A stretch of DNA of 50,458 bases from NCBI GenBank assembly GCA_007693915.1, contig RECS01000130.1:1-50458 (forward strand), read 5' to 3'. A model generated the notes under the pieces. That model was not told the DNA's origin. It did no database searches and worked only from the letters and a program-made list of their open reading frames with translations. Of the stretch, positions 44,157-50,458 are shown one piece after another. Position 1 is the stretch's first letter. The number at the start of each line of letters is the position of its first letter. A program made the translations under genes and the position numbers. This stretch comes from Saprospirales bacterium (GTDB lineage Bacteria; Bacteroidota; Bacteroidia; Chitinophagales; Saprospiraceae).

Positions 44157-45530
44157 ATGGGAATTCCTCAAATTGTCTTTGTCATTGTTTTTGGTATCAC
44201 TTTTTATCTGGCATTCAGGAAGTACAGGGAAATCGTCAGCGCTATTTTGTTAGCTAAACCCATAAAAACTGAAGGTCCGGTATCAGAAAGGATAAAGAAT
44301 ACATTGCTTGTCGCATTTGGACAAAGAAAGATGTTTAAAAATCTTTTACCTGCCTTCATGCATTTATTCATTTATGTGGCATTTCTTTTTACCCAGATTA
44401 AATTAATCGAAATTATATGGGATGGCTTTGCCGGCACCCATAGAGTTCTTGCCATGCCTCTCGGTAGTTTTTATACTGTACTGGTAAGTTTTATTGAGAT
44501 TCTGTCCTTACTCGCTTTGGTGGCGACAATTGTCTTTTTATGGAGAAGGAATCTTCTCAAAATACCGCGTTTTAATAAAGCGGAAATGACCCGATGGCCA
44601 AAACTGGATGCTAACATAATACTAATCGGTGAGCTCGTACTTTTATTTGGTATTTTTACCTATAATGGTGCAGATATGGTTCTTCAATCCCGAGCGATGG
44701 AAGGGTATCCGGATACAGGAGCTCTTGTTTTAAGTAGTTGGTTTGGTCCTGCATTTTTTGGATCACTTAGTGATTCTACACTTGTTTTATTGGAAAGAGG
44801 GGGGTGGTGGATACACCTTTTTGCAGTTTTTGGTTTCCTTGTATATCTGCCTTACAGTAAGCATTTGCACATTATGTTTGCTTTTCCCAATACTTACTTT
44901 GCTAAACTCAGATCTCGGGGAGAAATGGAAAATATGCCGGAAATTATGAACGAGGTGAAGTCCATGATGGGCCTTAGTGAAGAAACACAAGTCGATGGGG
45001 ATATGGATGAAATCCCGGAGTTTGGCGCTAAAGATATTTTTGGGCTCGACCGGGTTAATCTCCTGGGTGCTTTTTCCTGTACAGAATGTGGTCGATGCAC
45101 TGCTTCCTGTCCGGCAAATATAACAGGCAAAAAATTATCTCCCAGGAAAATAGTGATGGACATCCGAGACCGTGCAGAGGAAGTAATCTCAAAAATTAAT
45201 TCCGGTAATCCGGAGTATATTGCTGAAGATAAAAAAGGTGAGGGAGTTGCACTAAATGCCTCTAATTTTGATGATGGCAAGAGTTTGTTCGATTACATAA
45301 GTTCAGAGGAATTACACGCATGCACAACTTGTAATGCCTGTGTCGAAGCATGCCCGGTTCTTATTGATCCACTTGAACCCATATTGAAAATGAGACGATA
45401 TGAAATTTTAACAGAATCTGCAGGCCCGCAGGATTGGATGCCTATGTTCAACAGTCTAGAAAACAACGCATCACCTTGGCCATTCAATCAGGCAGATCGC
45501 GCAAATTGGTCAAAAGAGGAATCGCAATAG
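44157..45530 (+). CDS. Membrane-bound Fe-S protein, HdrD/GlpC-like
   Basis: This is a 457-residue protein with about five transmembrane helices in residues 1-240 (PQIVFVIVFGITFYLAF first, nitrate-reductase-gamma-like in pattern). Then a soluble domain holds two [4Fe-4S] motifs: CTECGRCTASCP and CTTCNACVEACP. It probably passes electrons between a quinone and the CCG-domain protein encoded two genes on. Related pairs are HdrDE or GlcF-type reductases. The electron donor cannot be named. ATG start, and the next gene begins 33 bp after the stop. Confidence 0.9.
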   Translation: MGIPQIVFVIVFGITFYLAFRKYREIVSAILLAKPIKTEGPVSERIKNTLLVAFGQRKMFKNLLPAFMHLFIYVAFLFTQIKLIEIIWDGFAGTHRVLAMPLGSFYTVLVSFIEILSLLALVATIVFLWRRNLLKIPRFNKAEMTRWPKLDANIILIGELVLLFGIFTYNGADMVLQSRAMEGYPDTGALVLSSWFGPAFFGSLSDSTLVLLERGGWWIHLFAVFGFLVYLPYSKHLHIMFAFPNTYFAKLRSRGEMENMPEIMNEVKSMMGLSEETQVDGDMDEIPEFGAKDIFGLDRVNLLGAFSCTECGRCTASCPANITGKKLSPRKIVMDIRDRAEEVISKINSGNPEYIAEDKKGEGVALNASNFDDGKSLFDYISSEELHACTTCNACVEACPVLIDPLEPILKMRRYEILTESAGPQDWMPMFNSLENNASPWPFNQADRANWSKEESQ

Positions 45531-45563
45531 ATTGATTCCGGAGTGCTTTTAAAATATCTTGAT

Positions 45564-45998
45564 ATGAAAAATGAAAATGCAAATGATCTGTTACAATCCA
45601 AGGTGCAAGATGGAAAAAGTATCAGTCCTGTACTTCCCGAAAATGTAAAAAATTTTCTGATTGATATAGATGGTACTATCTGCGAAGATATTCCTAATGA
45701 GGATCCCGAAAGAATGTTGACTGCTGAGCTTTATCCAGATGCATTAATGATTTGTAACAAGTGGTATGATCAGGGACATAGAATTTGTTTTTTTACTTCG
45801 AGAACTGAAGACCATAGGGATTATACAGAAAGATGGTTAAAAAAACATGGTTTTAAATATCATAACCTTTTAATGGGAAAACCTAGAGGGGGAAATTACC
45901 ATTGGATTGATAATCATCTGGTACGTGCTACTCGATATAAGGGTAAGTTTACTGATTTAGTTAAAAAGAATAGCTCAATACAAGTTTTTGAGGATTAG
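45564..45998 (+). CDS. HAD-like phosphatase
   Basis: This is a small haloacid-dehalogenase-superfamily protein. Motif I reads FLIDIDGTICED, motif II is CFFTSRTEDHRDYTE, and the late motif GKPRGGNYHWIDNH supplies Lys and Asp. About 144 residues, without a large cap domain. Relatives in Bacteroidota are often labelled phosphoheptose isomerase, which this motif set does not support; phosphatase activity is more likely, substrate unknown. The frame opens with GTG at 45543; ATG at 45564 is preferred. It lies between two Fe-S genes that would otherwise be adjacent. Confidence 0.8.
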   Translation: MKNENANDLLQSKVQDGKSISPVLPENVKNFLIDIDGTICEDIPNEDPERMLTAELYPDALMICNKWYDQGHRICFFTSRTEDHRDYTERWLKKHGFKYHNLLMGKPRGGNYHWIDNHLVRATRYKGKFTDLVKKNSSIQVFED

Positions 45999-46015
45999 GT
46001 GAATATAATAATTTG

Positions 46016-46807
46016 ATGATGAGTAAAAAATTTCAAATAAAAACAATGGCTGAGTATGCTTCTGAAGGTACACAACCCGAAATCTTGTTTTGGGTCGGTT
46101 GTGCAGGTAGTTTTGACTCAAGAGCTCAGAAAGTAACTCAGGCTTTTTGTAAAATTTTACATCAGGTAGGTATTTCATTCGGAATATTGGGAACAGAAGA
46201 AAGTTGTACCGGTGACCCGGCTCGAAGAGCTGGAAATGAATTTGTATTTCAGATGCTTGCACTTCAAAATATTGAAACCCTCAATATGTATGAGGTGAAA
46301 AAAATTGTAACAGCCTGCCCACATTGTTTCAATACCATAAAAAATGAATATCCCGCATTAGGTGGTAACTATGAAGTGGTTCACCATACTCAAATGCTTA
46401 ATGAATTGATATCCGCCGGTAAAATTAATATTGATGAAGGGGATAAAAAAACCAAAATTACCTATCACGATTCCTGTTATCTTGGTCGGGTCAATGGTGA
46501 ATACGATGCGCCCCGTGGCGTTATAGACTCTCTTAAGGCTGACTTTAAGGAGATGAAAAGATCGAGAACAAAAGGCTTATGTTGCGGGGCAGGTGGTGCT
46601 CAAATGTTTAAGGAGGATGAGCCCGGTGACAAAAGGGTTAATATGGAACGAATTGAGGAAGCTCTTGAATTGGATCCAGATATAATTCTTGCCAATTGTC
46701 CATTCTGCATTACCATGCTTTCCGATGGACTAAAGGGAAAGGACAAACAAGATGATGTGATGGTTTATGACCTTTCTGAAATGATTGTTCAAAACAACAA
46801 TTGGTAG
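46016..46807 (+). CDS. CCG-domain Fe-S protein
   Basis: This is a heterodisulfide-reductase-type soluble protein with two cysteine-rich CCG regions: FWVGCAGSFDSRAQKVTQAF with TACPHCFNTIKNEYP, then YHDSCYLGRVNGEYDAPR with GLCCGAGGAQMF. Such domains bind [4Fe-4S] or noncubane clusters. The membrane Fe-S protein at 44157 is the likely partner. Three start codons in a row (TTG, ATG, ATG) occur at 46013-46021; I take the first ATG. The following gene starts 22 bp after the stop. Confidence 0.9.
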   Translation: MMSKKFQIKTMAEYASEGTQPEILFWVGCAGSFDSRAQKVTQAFCKILHQVGISFGILGTEESCTGDPARRAGNEFVFQMLALQNIETLNMYEVKKIVTACPHCFNTIKNEYPALGGNYEVVHHTQMLNELISAGKINIDEGDKKTKITYHDSCYLGRVNGEYDAPRGVIDSLKADFKEMKRSRTKGLCCGAGGAQMFKEDEPGDKRVNMERIEEALELDPDIILANCPFCITMLSDGLKGKDKQDDVMVYDLSEMIVQNNNW

Positions 46808-46829
46808 TATAGCGTTCTTATTGCAAAAA

Positions 46830-47360
46830 ATGAATTCTGAAACAACCACCAGTATATTTAAGGATAAAATCCGGCAATCTCCACTAAAAGACTTCTCTGT
46901 AGAATCGCCGTTATGGATATATGCCGCTGACAGAGCTTTTAGTGATACAGAAAGCCCTCAGATTAAAATGGCCATAAAGCAATTTACCAATAGTTGGTTA
47001 TCTCATGGTCAAAAAGTAAATCCTTATGGTGACTTACTATTCAATAGATTTATTGTCCTTTCTGCAGATTCCAATTTTACCATACCGAGTGGATGTTCAA
47101 TTGACTCATCTGTCCATTTTGTGAAGGAAATTGAAAAACAATTTGAAGTTGATCTATTTAATAGGATGAATGTTTATCGAATAACAGATGATAATGAAAT
47201 TGCACTTACTTCTTTTCATGTACTTGCTGCGGAGATTGAAAAAGGTCAGTTTAGTAAAGATAGTCTTATTTTTGATATGACGGTAAGGACTTGCGGTGAC
47301 TTTGTTGATTCGTGGATTAAGCCCGCAGGTGAGAGCTGGTTAAACCGTAGCTTATTTTAA
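46830..47360 (+). CDS. Conserved protein of unknown function
   Basis: I recognise no domain. The 176-residue cytoplasmic protein has no signal or transmembrane helix. Conserved-looking blocks are ESPLWIYAADRAFSD, NSWLSHGQKVNPYGDLLF, GCSIDSSVHFVKEIEKQF and WIKPAGESWLNRSLF. Relatives in Bacteroidota sometimes carry an ABC transporter ATPase label, but no Walker motif is present. The frame opens at 46785 inside the previous gene; ATG at 46830 avoids the overlap. It sits in the Fe-S gene run. Confidence 0.75.
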   Translation: MNSETTTSIFKDKIRQSPLKDFSVESPLWIYAADRAFSDTESPQIKMAIKQFTNSWLSHGQKVNPYGDLLFNRFIVLSADSNFTIPSGCSIDSSVHFVKEIEKQFEVDLFNRMNVYRITDDNEIALTSFHVLAAEIEKGQFSKDSLIFDMTVRTCGDFVDSWIKPAGESWLNRSLF

Positions 47361-47371
47361 AAAGTAGAAGT

Positions 47372-47839
47372 ATGTTTGGAAAATTGAAAAAAATATTGGG
47401 TGTCGAAGGGGTGAAACTTGAATTAGAAATTCCGGATGAGGTTTCTGCTACCGATGGTTTATTAGAAGGGGTGGTTCACTTTTATAGTATGAGTGCTCAA
47501 AAAGTAACAATAGTGAATTTGGTTTTTAAAGAACGATATCGAAGGGGGAGGGGTAAGGATAAACTTATTGATGAATACGAACTTGGTGCTATTGAGTTAA
47601 AAAAGGTTCTTCAAATAAACAAGGACGAACCGGCTGAATTACCTTTTAGCATACCGTTTAAAGTTTTTAAATCCAGAATGGATGAGTTCGAGCAAAAAAA
47701 TCTTTTCACCAAGGGGATTGCTAAGGCTGCGAAATTGGCAAAAAACGTAAAATCGGAATATATCCTTGAAGCCAAAGCCAATGTAGAAGGAACAGTATTG
47801 CACCCCATAGCTAAAAAAGTGGTTCAGATAGTATCTTAA
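47372..47839 (+). CDS. Arrestin/Spo0M-like beta protein
   Basis: This is a 155-residue protein, mostly beta strands, resembling the arrestin-fold Spo0M group in layout: KLELEIPDEVSATDGLLEG, VTIVNLVFKERY, AELPFSIPFKVF and EYILEAKANVEG. No catalytic residues are evident. It starts 11 bp after the previous gene. In this non-sporulating phylum the sporulation name has no direct meaning. Function unknown; the fold call is tentative. Confidence 0.6.
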   Translation: MFGKLKKILGVEGVKLELEIPDEVSATDGLLEGVVHFYSMSAQKVTIVNLVFKERYRRGRGKDKLIDEYELGAIELKKVLQINKDEPAELPFSIPFKVFKSRMDEFEQKNLFTKGIAKAAKLAKNVKSEYILEAKANVEGTVLHPIAKKVVQIVS

Positions 47840-47872
47840 GGTCAAACATTACCTTTTTTGCCATCATTGTTA

Positions 47873-50269
47873 TCATTCTCGGAACAGATGATTTTCAAAC
47901 CAATAAAAAATCCTCCGATACTCATCGCTCCAACTACTGTGCTCAATAAATCCGTGATCTTCCAGAGGGTAAATTGCCAAATCCCAGTTTTCTTTGCGTA
48001 GTTCTATAAGTCTTTGACTTAACCTCACTACATCCTGATATTGAACATTGATGTCGATAATGCCATGCAGCATAAGGAGGGCACCTTCCAATCCCTCAGC
48101 GTGGTAGATCGGGGAACTCCTTTTAAAGGCTATGCTGTCTTCTATCGGTGTATTGAGAATATTGCTGGTATATCCATGATTGTAATGCGCCCAGTCTGTT
48201 ACCGACCTCAAAGCAGCGCCGGCAGCAAAGGTCTCTGACTCTAAAAACATAGCCATAATCGTAATGAAACCTCCGTAAGACCCACCGTATATCCCTATTT
48301 TTCCCTCCTCAATATTTTCGTTTTCCATTAACCATTTTGCACCATCGACCTGATCGGTAAGATCCATCCCCCCCATATGCCTGTAAATAGCCGTTCGCCA
48401 ATCTCTGCCATATCCTGCACTTGCCCTGAAATCGATATCCAATACGGTATATCCATTGTCGGCGAGTACATTGTGAAACATAAATTCCCGGAAATAAGAA
48501 CTCCACCAATGGTGAACATTTTGCAGGTAGCCGGCACCGTGAACAAAAATCACCGCAGCACCATTGTGGTTTTCTGGTGCAGGTCTGTATATGCGTGCGG
48601 GCACCTCAATGCCATCCCTCGCCTCAAACCATATGATATCGGGATCTCTCCAATCATACGCCTGGAATATATCCGTAGTGGACTTGGTAATTTGAGTGGG
48701 TGTTGCTCCATTTTCATTTTTCATTAAAAACAATTCCCAGGGAGTATTTGAATTGGAATACCTAAAGGCTAAGTATTGCTGATTGGGAGATAAAAAGATT
48801 TCATGTCCTCCCTTCCAGGAAGTAATTTTTTCCAAATCACCTCCCTCAACAGGCAAATGGTAAAAGTGGTGCTCATGCGGTCCCTCTGCATTTGCGGTAA
48901 TAAAGAACTTTTCACCTTCATGAGAAAGCTTAACATCCAGCACCTCCCAATTGCCGGCAGTCAAGGCTGTAATTTCCTTTGTCTCCACGTTTACTGTGTA
49001 CAAATGGGAATAAGCTGTTTTCTCGGACTGGAAGTAAAAATGTTTATTGTCTTTTAACCAGCCCACATTACCCGATGAAAAATTCCAACCCACAATACCT
49101 GGTCCACCTATCCAGGCCTCATCTCTTTGGTGATCTAGGAGAATCAATTCAGCATTTTCGGGTTTAAGCTGCATGATCCACCTGTCTTTATTGTCCATTG
49201 ATCTGATGATCACAACTGCCTTTCCATCATCTGAGTAATGCGGTCCCAGAATGACTACCTTTCTATCCTCCTCAAAATATTCTTCATATTCATTATCTGA
49301 TGAGTGATAATCTCTAGAAAAGGCTGGTTTTTTCCTTATTTCGGGGATTTGAGCAGTAGAAACCTGATAATGGGTGTCTCTTTCCATATCAAAAATCCAA
49401 AAACTGTATTCGTTCTGTGGATGACCAACTTTTGGTCTGGATCGGAGGTTTTCGACATGTCCTGATTCAGTGACATAATTGGGCACATCTGTAAATGTAG
49501 GATCTTTGGAAAGGGTAGTGGTATAGGTAATGAATCGCTGCTCCGGGCAAAGTTGCACATTAGAGACAGATTGGGTACCGGTGTAAACAGTATATATCCC
49601 TGCTGCTTTTCCCTCTTCATTCCTTTCATCCCGCAATTCTCTTTGGGCTTTTCGATGCCTTAATATGTCAAAAAGTTCCAGCTGATCTCGTTCCAGCCAT
49701 TCGTCATGTGGGGCTTTTGATGATTCTGTGGGCTCACTTCCACGTTCAAACCTGATCAATTGTCTGAGCAGATGATTACTCAAACCAAGACTAAAGAGAT
49801 CATTTCCTTGAGAAAAAATAACTTGACTTCCACAGCTTGTAAATTTTGGTGAAGTTTTGGAAGCATGCGTTTGAGTGAGTCTGAGCGTATTGTCTTCTAT
49901 AAGATGATATAAAAAAAGATCTCCCTGATTACTGAAGACATATCGCTCTTTATCCTTGTCCCAGTCTCCACCACTTGGAAATGACAAACGTTCCTCATTG
50001 GTTAAAAGAAAAATACTATCAGGCTTGTTTAATCCTATCCCGTAAGTGCTGCGGATAATTTCCATTTCAGGATTCCAGCTAAAAGAAATTTGTCGGCTAT
50101 TGGGGTGCCAGCTAATATTTTGAGGGCTATAACCCGTAAATTGTTCCCCCTTCATTATGTCATCAATCAATAAAACAGACTGATTTCCGGCTTCTTTCTG
50201 AGAAAAAGCGAACTGAATAAAAACAATTTGAAAAGCGAAAATAAGGACAAGAAAAAAGCTTTTGATCAT
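47873..50269 (-). CDS. S9 family peptidase, DPP-like
   Basis: This is a secreted prolyl-oligopeptidase-family serine peptidase with an N-terminal beta-propeller and C-terminal hydrolase. The catalytic Ser664 lies in GIYGGSYGGF, Asp in GIIDINVQYQD and His in EDHGFIEHSSW. The oxyanion-related VIFVHGAGYLQNVH strand is also visible. The frame reaches 50371; ATG at 50269 opens a signal peptide (MIKSFFLVLIFAFQIVFIQF) and gives 799 residues. It lacks the DPP-IV DW-EE Glu motif seen in the peptidase at 3822, so an endo- or other exopeptidase specificity is possible. Confidence 0.9.
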   Translation of the reverse strand: MIKSFFLVLIFAFQIVFIQFAFSQKEAGNQSVLLIDDIMKGEQFTGYSPQNISWHPNSRQISFSWNPEMEIIRSTYGIGLNKPDSIFLLTNEERLSFPSGGDWDKDKERYVFSNQGDLFLYHLIEDNTLRLTQTHASKTSPKFTSCGSQVIFSQGNDLFSLGLSNHLLRQLIRFERGSEPTESSKAPHDEWLERDQLELFDILRHRKAQRELRDERNEEGKAAGIYTVYTGTQSVSNVQLCPEQRFITYTTTLSKDPTFTDVPNYVTESGHVENLRSRPKVGHPQNEYSFWIFDMERDTHYQVSTAQIPEIRKKPAFSRDYHSSDNEYEEYFEEDRKVVILGPHYSDDGKAVVIIRSMDNKDRWIMQLKPENAELILLDHQRDEAWIGGPGIVGWNFSSGNVGWLKDNKHFYFQSEKTAYSHLYTVNVETKEITALTAGNWEVLDVKLSHEGEKFFITANAEGPHEHHFYHLPVEGGDLEKITSWKGGHEIFLSPNQQYLAFRYSNSNTPWELFLMKNENGATPTQITKSTTDIFQAYDWRDPDIIWFEARDGIEVPARIYRPAPENHNGAAVIFVHGAGYLQNVHHWWSSYFREFMFHNVLADNGYTVLDIDFRASAGYGRDWRTAIYRHMGGMDLTDQVDGAKWLMENENIEEGKIGIYGGSYGGFITIMAMFLESETFAAGAALRSVTDWAHYNHGYTSNILNTPIEDSIAFKRSSPIYHAEGLEGALLMLHGIIDINVQYQDVVRLSQRLIELRKENWDLAIYPLEDHGFIEHSSWSDEYRRIFYWFENHLFRE

Positions 50270-50458
50270 TTTTTTTAAGGCAAATCTAAAGATTTTTTTG
50301 ATAATAGAAGGATTGATGGGCTTTAAGGTGGAATTGTACCTATTCAATAGAATTGAAGGTGAAAGTTTCATTAAAAAGAAACTAATTAATCTTAACCTCT
50401 GGTTCAGACGAAAATCCTAAATGAACCATTTGAGAGGTTTTTGTTTTCCATTGCTGCC
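50270..50458. other. Upstream region of the S9 peptidase
   Basis: This AT-rich stretch includes the upstream extension of the peptidase frame and runs to the window edge. I see no further gene start. Confidence 0.3.

Overview
The window reads as one chromosomal segment of a low-GC member of the Bacteroidota. The evidence is the gene families: a TonB-dependent receptor with a carboxypeptidase-regulatory-like N-domain followed by a DUF4249 lipoprotein, DUF1573 next to yajC, a DUF4369/TlpA-like thioredoxin, a CCDC81-type HU domain fused to SPOR, a TamL-like lipoprotein barrel, and S9 dipeptidyl peptidases. Gene starts mostly lack Shine-Dalgarno sequences, and several upstream regions carry TAnnTTTG-type -7 boxes. 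I cannot fix the class or genus from sequence alone. I see no rRNA, tRNA, CRISPR array, insertion sequence or prophage.

Layout. 1-7.5 kb: a fused isobutyryl-CoA mutase (icmF), a DPP-IV-like peptidase, smpB and a short serA. 7.7-11.0 kb: a TonB-dependent receptor and its DUF4249 lipoprotein. 11.0-12.0 kb: a decayed pirin gene with a frameshift and several in-frame stops. 12.1-13.7 kb: a PRXL2/SelL-like redox protein and an unknown secreted protein. 14.0-20.6 kb: a TamL-like outer-membrane protein divergent from a SpoU-family RNA methyltransferase, a TlpA-like lipoprotein and small-form purL. 20.9-23.4 kb: a HlyD-like / VTC polyphosphate polymerase-like / DUF4956 operon. 23.5-25.0 kb: DUF1573-yajC-DtxR/MntR on the minus strand. 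25.2-29.3 kb: aroK, the HU-SPOR membrane protein, kdsA and a COG2509-type flavoprotein.

29.4-37.1 kb is the most coherent region. It is a minus-strand tryptophan/kynurenine catabolic cluster: a RidA-type protein (probable 2-aminomuconate deaminase), an NPP-type phosphodiesterase, tryptophan 2,3-dioxygenase, ACMS decarboxylase, kynureninase, kynurenine 3-monooxygenase and an FkbM methyltransferase. Together these cover tryptophan to 3-hydroxyanthranilate and the steps after ring opening. Kynurenine formamidase, 3-hydroxyanthranilate dioxygenase and aminomuconate-semialdehyde dehydrogenase are absent from the window.

37.2-50.4 kb: rpsA with a strongly acidic N-terminal extension and a clear intrinsic terminator, two GT4-type glycosyltransferases, a RibBA-like protein whose GTP cyclohydrolase II half has lost its zinc ligands, a PyrR-like phosphoribosyltransferase, a membrane Fe-S protein and a CCG-domain partner separated by a HAD-like gene, two small conserved proteins, and a second S9 peptidase.

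No wholly new system is obvious. The best leads are the HlyD-like/VTC/DUF4956 module, the kynurenine cluster with its two non-pathway enzymes, the dead-looking GTP cyclohydrolase domain, and the pirin pseudogene.
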